From Liolophura sinensis (lineage: Eukaryota > Mollusca > Polyplacophora > Chitonida > Chitonidae): a stretch of DNA of 52,915 nt. Shown here in pieces: positions 38,401 through 47,343 of the stretch. Made by a program: the position numbers and the translations under genes. Within the stretch, counting starts at the first letter, position 1. Every line of letters starts with the position of its first letter. The DNA is taken from positions 30,748,470-30,801,384 of the forward strand of contig NC_088295.1 in the NCBI RefSeq assembly GCF_032854445.1, in the 5' to 3' direction. The notes under the pieces are model-generated. The model was not told the DNA's origin, ran no database searches, and saw nothing but the letters and a program-made list of their open reading frames with translations.

Positions 38401-41400
38401 CATGCTCACTCTACAAGACATATGGTGTACTGTACCATGTCAGGATTTGACTGGTTAGTGGAAAAAGACCGTAGTTTCCTCCAAGTTCCATGGCTTGAAC
38501 ACCAGTGAAATCAATAGATCATTACAGTACAACTACATTTACATAGAAGTCTCCAGGGTACAGTTGGTCACCAATATATCACAAAATGATTTCAGTATCA
38601 ATTTCAGTCAAGACTGTTTGATAATACATTAAAAAATAAACATACTTGGCTCACAGTGTCTGTTCTATAATGAAGTCATTATTTCAGATTTTCTTCTGTT
38701 AAATTTTGTGTAATAAATGAAATAAAAAGTGACTTTGTTTTTGTTTAAGACTCGACAGTGCTGGCCTATGTGATGAAGCTACTGAATGAGAGGCATGACT
38801 ACGGAATAAAGCTGGTGTTGCTGTCTGTGGATGAGGGCATCACGGGATACAGGGACGATTCCCTCGAGGTATCTTACCATAAACATTCTGTAGTGTACAT
38901 CAGTACGCGGAAATTAAACATTATTGTACATAAATGTGCAAGATGTGAAGGGCAATTTGACTGAAGAAACAAAACCATTGTATATACACTAGTGAAAGTT
39001 TGAATGATGATGGCTTCATCAGAAACCAGTTTATGGTACAGTTCGTAAGTTGAAATTGTCAGTTGGTATTTAGGGGATATTGTATAAATTTATATTTATA
39101 TATATATAATATGTATGTGAAAATTTATATGTACATTAAATTTGATGTGTATTTGGTTTTTCTTCCTTTTCAGACCGTCAAAAGAAACCAGCAACAGTAT
39201 GACCTCCCTTTAAAAATAGTCTCTTATGAGGTAGGTGTTAATGTATCTTGTTGGAAAATATAGGTATATTCTATTCTCACAACTTTATACAGTACAAGTT
39301 GCATATGTCTATTTCCTGTCTTGTGTTATATAGAGAAGTTTAGTTGTATAAAATCACAGGAGTTTCACTTTTTCTGATATAAGTATACATGTGTGCACAA
39401 AAGTCTACAAGCCAGATAAAGGCATGTGGATCAAGGGAGATAACTGTATAAAGTATTTTTTTTTTTTTTTGTCATTTCAGGAATTATATGGGTGGAGTAT
39501 GGATGCCATTGTAAAACAAGTTGGATTGAAAAACAACTGTAAGTTCTGTTGTTTCTTATTAAATAATGAACTTATATATGTATTGTTTTAAAATTGTATA
39601 ACCAACTTTTTATAATTAAAGGTTTTGCTCCGCAAACTATTATCATTAGGTATTGAGAGGGTTGCTTTTTGTTGTAGGCCTTACTTCTGTTAAATAGCAA
39701 ACACAGGAATTAGTGCAAGGAGTTGGTTTTCTAAATTACCATAGTTACACTTGTTAAAAGTTATACTAATTTAAGGACAAACTTTCTCTTAAATTTATAA
39801 GACTATTTAAGAACCTCAATGTAGCGTCCTTTGCAGTTGCGTTGTAATTTGGACAGATTATCTCCCCTTAGAAATAACCGATAGAATTTTCTTTGAGAAG
39901 GTCAGAGTTGGAATCTCAAGTGTAAACACTGATTAAACATGTTAGTTTACTGCCAGAGAAAAATAAAAGCTTACATCAGCATTTCTTGAGCGTTTCATTG
40001 TGTGATGTAATGGTTATTTATACCTCCTGTCGTTATTTCTTGACTTTTTCATTTAATTTAAGGTACTTTCTGTGGTGTTTTTAGACGCCAGGCCTTGGAC
40101 CGAGGGGCCATGCTGCTCAAAGTGGACAAGATTATCACAGGTATTAATAATATAAAAGTTAATCATGTTACATTTTAATTTTGTCTATTTTTCCCTCCAC
40201 AAAGGAGGTTAGTCTTTTGCTGTCATTTATTTACTTGTCTGTGTGAGAAACTTAGGGACAGAATTATGCACCATCCATTATATTTTGGAGGTAATCAGGA
40301 TCTAGATGAACATACCTTCACCATTTCCAGACAGGACACAAATGCATTTTTTGGCTCACATTACGAAGTAAAGAGAGGTATTGTGAGAGGGGGATCAAAT
40401 GGTGGTGGTGGCAGTGTTCAGTTTGGTTAAAGTTTTGGGCCAATCATAGGGTTGCAGTGACTGTCCACAGAACACAGATAGCACACAGTCTGTAGTGATT
40501 TGCATTTCAAAGACCAAGGACGTCTTTTACCTTATAGCTCAACATTTTGCTCAGCCATTCACGGGGTTGCAGTTGCCTCCCTTAGTACATAGATTACCAA
40601 ATGCAGTTCGCACAGACCTCTGTGGTAAAGTAAGCACATACTCCTCACAGTGTCTTTTACCATCACAATGATTTACAACTCCATAACATACGAAGTCACT
40701 GCTCTGCAATCCTTACACCTACGATAAACAGCCATAGTTGTGACAATATAATAATTTTGGTCTTTCTTGTAGATTTAAAGGCAAGAAGAGGTATAATTAG
40801 AGGATAATATCTGTGTAGGGCAGCGTCATTCAGCTTTTTATTTTGGTTTAGAGGTCAAGATTTGAATGTGTCACATGACTTGAGTATTACGCAGTTTTAC
40901 AAACTGCTTAATCAGGCAAGTTGCCAGTATTCTCTGAATGCCTTGTTTCTTCTACCTTGTAATAATACCTGGTGGAGAATACCTTTGTTAAGTATTTGTA
41001 ATTCAGTAACATATTTAAGCTTTGTTGCTCTCAGGACACAATGCTGATGACATAGCAGAAACAGTCATTATGAATGGTAAGTATAGTATTATCTATTGGT
41101 TAGGCTTTGTAGTCATCCAGAAATATTCAACCATATCTGACAAATACACATGTGTGTGGGATTTTGATTGAGTCTGCCTTATTATTCAGTATTGAATAAA
41201 CTTACAAAATCTTGGTTTACTGTCATGATATAAAATAAAAGTCACGATATGACTGAAATATTGGCGACGTGGGTTGAGCAATACTCATTCATTCATTCAA
41301 AAAATTTTGTTTATCGAGAGTCCAAAATTGTACAGTTTACCTGCTTTAGTATCACTCACTTTACTAAGCATCATTAGTCTTTCTTGTATCCATCGCCAGC

Positions 41401-41490
41401 TAATGTTGACTGGTCATTTCTGGTTTTCAGTGTTAAGGGGTGACATAGCACGACTGAGAAGATGTACAGCCATAACTACAGTAAGTACTT

Positions 41491-41537
<47 letters not shown>

Positions 41538-44500
41538 TAAAGCTGGTAATGTATGAAATTATGAAAATGTATGGTAACTAAGGCTATATTATTTGTTGTC
41601 TTTTTAACTCAAATATATCCATAGCCTTACAGTTTGTGTTGTATAAATGTTTCATATAAAATAATGTTTTTTTTAATATTTAATCTTCTGGCAGAAAAGT
41701 TGCATTGTGTGATATACTTATTTTGCTGCAAAGATCTTTGTGATAAAACATGTAAATGTAAATAAGCTGACAAAAGCTGCGGTGTTGCAGGGTACGGACG
41801 GAGCCTTGCCCAGATGTAAACCATTCAAATACACATATGAGAAGGAAATTGTCATGTGAGTTTTCTGTAATCAAGTTGGCGTAAAGGTTTTTCATTGATG
41901 ATTACAAATGTTGGGGGGTAGGTTTTGATGCATTTTAGGCGAACAAGAGTGTTTCTAATTTGAGGTAATAAGAAAATATTTAACTTCCATCAGAAATAAA
42001 GTTCTAAAAGTTAACTGTGTATGGCACTTCCTCTGTAACCTTTGTGCCTTTGTCCACTGAAATTTCCCGGGGTCTCATTGTGATTGTATTTTTTTTTTCA
42101 GGTATGCATATTTTAAGAAGTTGGATTATTTTTCAACAGAATGTATATACTCTCCAAATGCTTATAGGTAAGTGGTTGGTATTTCATTTTTAATTTTGTC
42201 CTAAGATGGATTTGATAGTATTTTGAATTAACAAATTCAGAATGTTAGGAAATATATATGTATATATTTGTAGGACCAGTAAAAACTAATCTGGTGCAAA
42301 CTTTGGCAGAAATTATCCTGGCAGAGTATGCATCACTATGAGGACTTTTGTGAATTTTAGTTTAAAGTTCAAGTATATATATATATCACTTCAGAGTAAC
42401 GTCTTTTTTGCAGTGTAACATATACATGAAGGTAAGGCCAATAACTGCCCTGGTGTTAGAGAACCTAAATCAAATTTCCGTCATTCCTTTAATATATATT
42501 TATAACCTACATATACAGTAGACAAACCAAGATATTTATTTGGATGAAAATTAAATCCAGTACTAATTTGGGCCGAAACAGTCTCCAGTACTAATTTAGG
42601 CAGAAATAAAGTTTATTTCTCATTTTAAGCTTTTTTTTTTTGTAATTTAGACAGAAAAATTATTTATGTGATTAGGATTTAGTGTCATGTATTTTTGTAA
42701 GTTTTGTGAAAATTTTCATTATGCATTAGTTACTATATTTGTGTTAAATAAATCAGTGGTGGAGAATAAGTTAACATTGTTGACTTCATATTGTGTGTAT
42801 ATTTCAGAGGCCATGCCAGGACCTATATAAAAGATCTTGAGGCTATAAGACCCAGTGCTATAATAGGTGAGTGTTGAATGGGTTCAGGCCTGTGGTGTGC
42901 CAGGAGACAGGCGATGTTTAGTGTATGTTCTTTAGATGAAATAACAATTTACTTCTTAGCTTTTTTTAACAGAGCCATCAACATATGGCTTATCATCATG
43001 GCAGGTTGCTAGTCATTTTAGCTGTGAAGGGCCATAACTCTGCCAAAAATAGTACAAGCATTCAAAATCACATCTCCCTGTGAGGTGATTTTAACCATAG
43101 CTACGGAAGTACACCTCTCACTTATTACAGTACTGTTGTTGGGGGACAAATCTGCCTACCCTGTCTTGAGGGAAGTATGTTGTTTGAAGTTTGATATCTT
43201 CTGATATCAAGGGATCTAGAAACAAGCGTAATGGAATGTTGGATATTATGATCTGTCAGCCCAAATCAACATGATATATTGGTTTTCATGGAATAATTGC
43301 ATGATAGCGAAGCAGGACTTTAATAACAAAGTCTGACAGTTCACTGAATGTTTTAAAGATATGTACAGGTAACAAATGTGTGAAAAAATTTCTTTTTTGT
43401 TTTTGTTTTTGACCTTGTCACACTAAAGTATGTGCTGTAATGAGGCATGTTGTAATGCGAGAGAGGTGTAATTGTAGAACACCTCCTACCACAATGCTGG
43501 CCGTCTGCGTGGTAGTGACATATTCTTGAGTATGTTGTTAAACACAAATCAGATTAAATAAATAAATAAACAGTGGTAGAACATTTGGTTGGGTGATTTT
43601 GACAAGAGAACAGAGGATGGTTGTAGACAGATGCACAGCTGAATAGTCTGATCGCCATGCCTTCATGTGCCATGGGTATAATACAGCAAATAAACAGGTA
43701 CATGTCTCCGTGTGACACATATAGTACATACATACGTAAATTTCTACATGATTACTAGCTTATCAAATTTTATAATGTTAAAGGTCTTGACTTTTTTTGG
43801 GTGGGGTGACGGGGGTGGGGGGGTAGGGAAGTTTGAGCAATGAGTATCAGATGGAGTATTAAACTGAATGGTTTATTGCAGCTAGGTTTTAGATCTGGGT
43901 AACATACTTTGTTTCATTCGGTCATTTTAGAATTCTATTTTATAATTTATCTCAGTGTGTCTCATGTTGGTATTTATTTATTTGTTTATTTGATTGGAGT
44001 TCTGTGCCATACCCAAGAATATTTCACTTATACACCAGTAGTAAACATTATGGTGGGAGGAAATCAGGAGCTACATTGAGTATAATTAAATGAAAAGTTT
44101 GTTGAATTAATAGTGCGATTAGGAGTTGAAAAGTTTAAAGAATTTAAAAAAAAAGTTTAATCCTATTAAATTCATTGTAGCATGTAAGACATAATCCAGA
44201 TCTTTAAACTATAATTATATCCCATTCAGACATTATTCATTCGGGGGAAAGCCTGTCTTTCAAGAAAGAGGTGAAGATGCCTGTCCAAGGTAATGAAAAA
44301 TAATTATAATAATAAATCCATTTCCCAGCCATGACTGAAGGAGAACATTTCATATTTCTGTCATATATGCCTCGCTTAAAATCCTTAAAGTTTTTGGAAT
44401 ATGTTGCGGTAATGAATTGATTAAATTCATTAGCATTATAATAAATAGAAATTTCCGAAAATTCATGTAAATGTCAAGAAAACAGAAAATTGAAATATTT

Positions 44501-46329
44501 AAACTTGTTACTGTATCATATGCAGGATTGATTTTTTTTTTTTTTTTTTTTTAGCTTGCATAGAAAAAACCAGTGTCTTTCATTATCATGTGTATTCACC
44601 TGCTGGACTACATGTACTTGTTCACGCCTTCATCTATTCATTCACTTCATCACTGAACTATAGATTGATATACTTTATCATTCAACTATTCATTCTGTTA
44701 CTTCATCACATATCTATACATTATTATTTAGTTCATCATTGATCCACCCATTCATTTACCTCCTCATTCAGCTGTCCATGTGTTCACTTTGTCGCTGTAC
44801 TATCTAGTTCTCATTCTCTTCTTCACCGCACTGTCAACTGGTTCAAACTTCCATCCACTTAATTATTAAACTACTTGTAATAATTTTTTCCATTAATTAC
44901 ATCACTCAAACACTCACACAGCTTTCCATTCATTTATTTCATCACTCATATACCCACTTATTCAATCACTGGAAGACTGACACAACTGTCCATTTATTGA
45001 CTTCATCACTCAAATACCCACTCACTCAGTTACTCAAACACTCACACAACTGGCTATTCATTTACTTCACTCAGATGTCCACTCAGTCGCTCACTCCACT
45101 GTGCATTCTCTCACCCGTCCACACAGTGTGTGATAGTCTGTGTTTATCTTTCTTAGGCACATGTAAAAGCTGTGGCTACATTTCCAGTAATCCTGTCTGT
45201 AAGGCCTGTGTGTTACTTGAGGGACTGAACAAAGGTTTGCCCAGGTCAGTATCCCCTGCTGACCCTCAGTGCTCAGCCATTATCCGCAGGCCTATTGTCA
45301 TGGTCATGCTTATGCTTGTCTGTGGGGTTGTCCACTTTCACAATACAGCCTCAACATTCCAGCTCCTTAATTATCATGGAAGGCATTCTGTAGTGCCTTG
45401 CTCAGATCAGATTTCACACAGTTATGCCCCTTTATAGATTGCTGGTTAGATTGTGATGGAAGATGGCAGCATTGGCACAAAAGTTTAGTGAAGTTATACT
45501 TGACCTTATTGGAGATACAAAGATAAAGCCATGGACATGTACACATACTATTAAATTATCAATGATTTTGGATGAAGAAATATTAAAGATTAGCAAATAA
45601 AATTTTGTGATGGTCATGATGTTTCCCCAATAAAACGGACTGGTGTTAGCTTGTACATCGATATGAAAGTGTTTAGTCAAATATATTTTGTCAAATGAAT
45701 GAATTCCAAGTATGGTGAAATCTTTGCTGATGTGGGTGTTTTGTGTACATGTACTAACAGTGAACGTATTAACCTTGACTGATATACTTTTCCAGGTTGG
45801 GTATTGGAAAACCAAGTCGAGAGAGGAGGAAGGTAGGATATCTATGAAATTAAAAAAGTCTCGAGACACGTGGGGCTAATAAAATGTAGAAGCACTTAAA
45901 CCTACTCAATTTAAAGTGTGCAATATTCATTATTATGGCTGATCATTATCCCCGATCATCTCTACCGGCAATTTCGTCGGAGGAACTTCAGGTACAGAAA
46001 TAATCAGCTATTTCATGACCCTCCAGGGCCTGGTAGTCGTTTTGAGCCAGCGAGCATTGACATTGATTTCTGATTTAAGTTTAAATGTATCCCCCTGTAT
46101 TGTATGGACCCATCAATCATTCCAACATCTCTAATTACTAAGTCTGTAACATATCTCACCCTATCTGTTGCAGCTAGCAAAGATGGAAGAAGAGGCAACA
46201 ATAAATGGTTCAGCTAATGAGAGCACAGTACTGAAGTCATGTAATAAATCACATGGTTCATGTGACTGTAAGAAGACAAACAAACCTTTAGACAGGAGAA
46301 AGCCAAATGCAGAAGACTTCGAATTTTAG
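26460..46329 (+). CDS. CTU1: cytosolic tRNA 2-thiolation protein CTU1 (15 coding exons)
   Basis: The product adenylates and thiolates wobble U34 of Lys, Glu and Gln tRNAs, with CTU2 and URM1 as sulfur carrier, in the cytosol. Exons: 26460-26516, 37906-38029, 38750-38868, 39174-39230, 39481-39538, 40063-40140, 41035-41076, 41431-41480, 41791-41855, 42102-42167, 42808-42866, 44230-44289, 45157-45244, 45796-45832, 46174-46329. All junctions are GT/AG and in frame, giving 371 residues (human about 348). Visible motifs: N-terminal zinc site C5/C8/C24/C27, PP-loop SGGKDS 57-62, CTFC 139-142, GHNADD 165-170, third catalytic-type cysteine C204, and C-terminal zinc site C281/C284/C293/C296. The start MPVKC matches the family. 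An in-frame ATG at 26331 would add 43 residues unlike the family. The tail (321-371) is variable and cysteine-bearing. Confidence 0.95.
26866..27474. repeat. imperfect inverted repeat, arms about 130 and 180 bp
   Basis: The arm at 26866-26994 reappears in reverse complement at 27292-27474. Both contain a CTCTACAYAG-like start, ATCTTTGC, AACATTC or ATGTTCTATTT, CAAGAGTTC or CCAGAGTTC, ACAATTTC and TTTATTCCTTAGCATC. The first arm lacks about 55 internal bases. Weaker matching continues into the spacer, with GTAAACATTGTC against GTAAACAATGAC. The origin may be two opposed copies of an unknown repeat, or a foldback element. No coding frame is shared with purpose. Confidence 0.6.
28761..29024 (+). 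mobile_element. SINE type A, nearly full length, diverged
   Basis: The order matches the copy at 35436-35716: tRNA-like head GAGCCTCCGTGGTGGAGGGG, AGGAGCCTCTCACCAATGCG, AGTCCAGCTCATGCTGGCTT, CCCCCAGGCTCTGTCCGGTT, TATAAGTGAAATATTC and a tail AAACACTAATCAAATAC then TAAATAAATAAA. It is clearly older than that copy. It lies in CTU1 intron 1, in the sense orientation. Confidence 0.8.
29985..30276 (-). mobile_element. SINE type B, diverged
   Basis: The plus-strand reading shows GCTTTAACATCATACTTCAC, TTTTTCAGTCATATTACGAC, TGTGGCAGTGCGAGTC, AGACATGACACCCCACCCGG and GAGCACCAAGCGAG. This is the same order as the complete type B element at 3395-3763, which transcribes from the minus strand. The tRNA-like head is degraded. 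It is antisense to CTU1. Confidence 0.75.
31440..32110. promoter_or_regulatory. enhancer-like block in CTU1 intron 1
   Basis: This stretch is much more GC-rich than the T-rich intron around it and has no sustained frame. It contains the 31535-31606 segment (GAAGAGGTCTAAT...TAATC) that has a counterpart at 12141-12206 on the far side of the bHLH gene. It also has CCTAATTAGAG, GGGGGTTAACAGG and TGACAACTGTTAAC. A role as an enhancer of the neighbouring bHLH gene is inferred from position and composition only. Confidence 0.3.
32800..33160. promoter_or_regulatory. enhancer-like block with a small open frame
   Basis: Dense motif-like words include ACAACAATGGTTGT (two opposed SOX-type sites), ATCTAATTAGGG, AATGGCCTTTAAATGATGAT and CCTCGGCAACC. 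At 33099-33155 an ATG in the context ACAAGATGGCC opens an 18-codon frame ([18 protein letters not shown]) that ends at TAA within GTAAGC. It could be an unspliced micro-ORF, a first exon with donor at 33152, or a YY1-type AAGATGGC site. I find no partner exon. Confidence 0.25.
33780..34180. promoter_or_regulatory. G-run and enhancer-like block
   Basis: A plus-strand G run, GGGGGGGGGG-A-GGGGG, lies at 33790-33806. It is followed by GC-richer sequence with CAGATGG, AACAGCTTGAT twice, CCTGATTACCTG, CCCTAATCTC and GCTAACACC. No open frame spans the block. The G run alone has too few separated tracts for a strong quadruplex call. Regulatory function is inferred. Confidence 0.25.
34485..35745. repeat. 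41-bp minisatellite, about 23 units, with a 122-bp higher-order repeat
   Basis: The unit runs CCACCATAGAATTCAAGTA, TTTACAATATGATCTATAAG, with period 41 (for example 35224 to 35265). From 34816 to 35181 three rounds of a 122-bp super-unit can be followed (starts 34816, 34938, 35060). Each has two 41-mers and a 40-mer marked by AATTAGG in place of AATTCAAG. Units at the left edge are most diverged. Units near 35200-35400 are nearly identical, indicating recent expansion there. A SINE at 35436-35716 interrupts the right end. No frame is kept open, so it is not coding. Confidence 0.95.
35436..35716 (+). mobile_element. full-length SINE type A with 12-bp target-site duplication
   Basis: ATAAGGTCCACC flanks the element at 35424-35435 and 35717-35728, and is itself part of the minisatellite unit, so the SINE landed inside the array. 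The tRNA-like head has an A box TGGCTCAGTTGG and a B-box-like GAGTTCAAGTCC. The body contains GGTTTCCATCCACCATAATG and the tail GAGTACGGCGTAAAACACC then CAAATAAATAAATAAAT. A 14-bp perfect stem, TCGTATAAGTGAAA with TTTCACTTATACGA (35646-35678, loop TATTC), is peculiar to this copy. Confidence 0.9.
36540..37100. promoter_or_regulatory. enhancer-like block upstream of CTU1 exon 2
   Basis: This is the strongest such block in the intron. It is GC-rich at first (36540-36930), then carries dense motifs: AAATGCAGCTGAAAGG, CAATTTGTTGTTCAAAG (SOX and TCF types), GGCTGCTAATTCAATTTG, CCCATTGTTGTGTTTTATAG, GATAATTAGAGC and GACATCTCTAATCTGG. A 71-codon frame on the minus strand (36561-36776) shows no protein character. 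Motif clustering is seen directly. Function is inferred. Confidence 0.3.
41243..41301 (+). mobile_element. SINE tail fragment
   Basis: GACTGAAATATTGGCGACGT, then GGGTTGAGCAATACTCATTC with further CATTC repeats, is a variant of the molluscan SINE tail (TGACTGAAATATTG..GTTAAAC..CATTC). It lies in CTU1 intron 7, 130 bp before exon 8. Only the tail is present. Confidence 0.5.
41494..41534. repeat. (AT)n microsatellite next to a splice donor
   Basis: About twenty AT units begin 13 bases after the end of CTU1 exon 8 (41480), at the start of intron 8. Confidence 0.95.
43478..43572 (+). mobile_element. SINE type A 3' fragment
   Basis: ACACCTCCTACCACAATGCT, GGCCGTCTGCGTGGTAGTGA, CATATTCTTGAGTATGTTGT and TAAACACAAATCAGATTAAA precede TAAATAAATAAA. 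This is the body end and tail of type A. It lies in CTU1 intron 11. Confidence 0.7.
43799..43828 (+). other. potential G-quadruplex in CTU1 intron 11
   Basis: Five G runs (3, 4, 5, 7 and 3 bases) are separated by T, TGAC, T and TA on the coding strand. That fits the usual quadruplex pattern on DNA and on the pre-mRNA. No function is shown. Confidence 0.5.
43971..44075 (-). mobile_element. SINE type A 3' fragment
   Basis: Antisense of the tail and body: TATTTATTTATTTGTTTATT, TGATTGGAGTTCTGTGCC, CAAGAATATTTCACTTATAC and ATTATGGTGGGAGGAAATC. It lies in CTU1 intron 11, opposed to the fragment at 43478-43572. Confidence 0.75.
44600..45115. repeat. degenerate tandem repeat, period about 63-64 bp, in CTU1 intron 12
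   Basis: Units of the type ACACAACTGTCCATTCATTT then ACTTCATCACTCAAATACCC recur at about 44917, 44980 and 45044. More worn versions reach back to about 44600. The strand bias is strong (C/T/A-rich on plus, almost no G). The repeat ends about 40 bp before exon 13. Confidence 0.7.
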
Positions 46330-46663
46330 ATAAATGAAATAGCATGTCTTTACAAGCGAATACATTTTACTAAAATATAAATTTTTACCACTGAACATGT
46401 ACCATTATTCGCCTGAATTTTAAAATTAAAATAGCCCATAACCACAAGTTGGTTTTTCCGTGGTTATTTCCAAAAGGAGGTTTATTATAAATGTGTGATG
46501 ATTAGAATATGAACAAGTCCACAGGGCCAGTTTGACTTGATTTTGTCAAGTTTATCGCTTGAAATTATCATCACCTATTCAGTTCTGATATTCAGATAAA
46601 TCCATTCAAATTTCAACTTCTGCATCCATAAACTAAGCATTTTACTGAAGTTCTTTTGACCTG

Positions 46664-46669
46664 AATAAA
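46664..46669 (+). terminator. candidate CTU1 poly(A) signal
   Basis: The first AATAAA after the CTU1 stop codon lies 335 bases downstream, followed by a T/G-rich stretch (TTGACTTTGTGGATTGGGT), as expected for a cleavage site. An ATTAAA at 46425-46430 is a weaker alternative. Confidence 0.5.
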
Positions 46670-46870
46670 CTTGACTTTGTGGATTGGGTCCAAGCTTCTC
46701 TTCATTCTCCTTTCAATACTAATTCATCTTTAATTTTAACTGTCAGTTTTAATCTCCCCCATGATTGTTTCCCTTGAAATGATTGAGACATATTTTGAGA
46801 TGAGTCAAATCATGTGCTTTACATGAGGAGGTTTGTAGGGCTATGCATACCTGATGAATGGCGTTGAGGG

Positions 46871-46930
46871 AGTCAGTGCTTGGGGTTTAACGTCCTACTT
46901 AACAATATTTCAGTCATACGACGACGATGA
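46871..46930 (-). mobile_element. SINE type B tail fragment
   Basis: GTGCTTGGGGTTTAACGTCC then TACTTAACAATATTTCAGTC and ATACGACGACG is the antisense view of the type B 3' tail. It is 5' truncated. Confidence 0.8.
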
Positions 46931-47017
46931 ATGGCGGTGTGTTCCTCTTTCCATCTACCTTAACATTATATTATTTAAATATTTGTTGGGGGTAAGACCC
47001 AAATTAAATAAATAAAT
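46931..47017 (+). mobile_element. decayed SINE type A tail fragment
   Basis: TTCCTCTTTCCATCTACCTT, then AACATTATA and a tail ACCCAAATTAAATAAATAAA, follow the type A body-to-tail order in worn form. It directly abuts the opposed type B tail. Confidence 0.45.
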
Positions 47018-47173
47018 TACATATATATCAAATCATCTCGCGCATCCTATATGTATGCCTCAACACAGTATGCATATTTTGTGTACATATCTGTATCTGT
47101 GTACAGGATATCTGTACAAGGATTGATATGGGACAAAACAAACCATACCTTATCTGTTTATTATACATGATCT

Positions 47174-47179
47174 TTTATT
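47174..47179 (-). terminator. candidate poly(A) signal of the right-hand gene
   Basis: AATAAA on the minus strand lies 165 bases past the stop codon at 47344, with a second one at 47157-47162. Confidence 0.45.
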
Positions 47180-47343
47180 AAATCACGACTACACGTCGAA
47201 AAAACTGTAAATAGTTTCAGAACCTCTCCATTTGACCTCTTTGAATCTGGATTGCGTTTAAATTTTATCTTTACCTGAAAAAATTATTTCAGTTTGAAGC
47301 TTTAGTAGTATTTTAATAACTTGGAGATGGTACAAATGAGGTA

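Larger units (their letters stand above)
46330..47343. other. convergent intergenic region between CTU1 and the right-hand gene
   Basis: This holds the 3' UTRs of two genes transcribed towards each other, with SINE pieces between them. The CTU1 poly(A) signal candidate is at 46664 and the opposite gene's candidates are at 47174 and 47157, so the transcripts probably end about 0.5 kb apart. No other gene is seen. Confidence 0.6.

Noticed and set aside
44997-45437. 146-codon frame on the plus strand
   Set aside because: Only 45157-45244 is coding (CTU1 exon 13). The rest is intronic tandem repeat and downstream intron.
45432-45869. 145-codon frame on the minus strand
   Set aside because: It is antisense to CTU1 intron 13 and exon 14, with no protein character.
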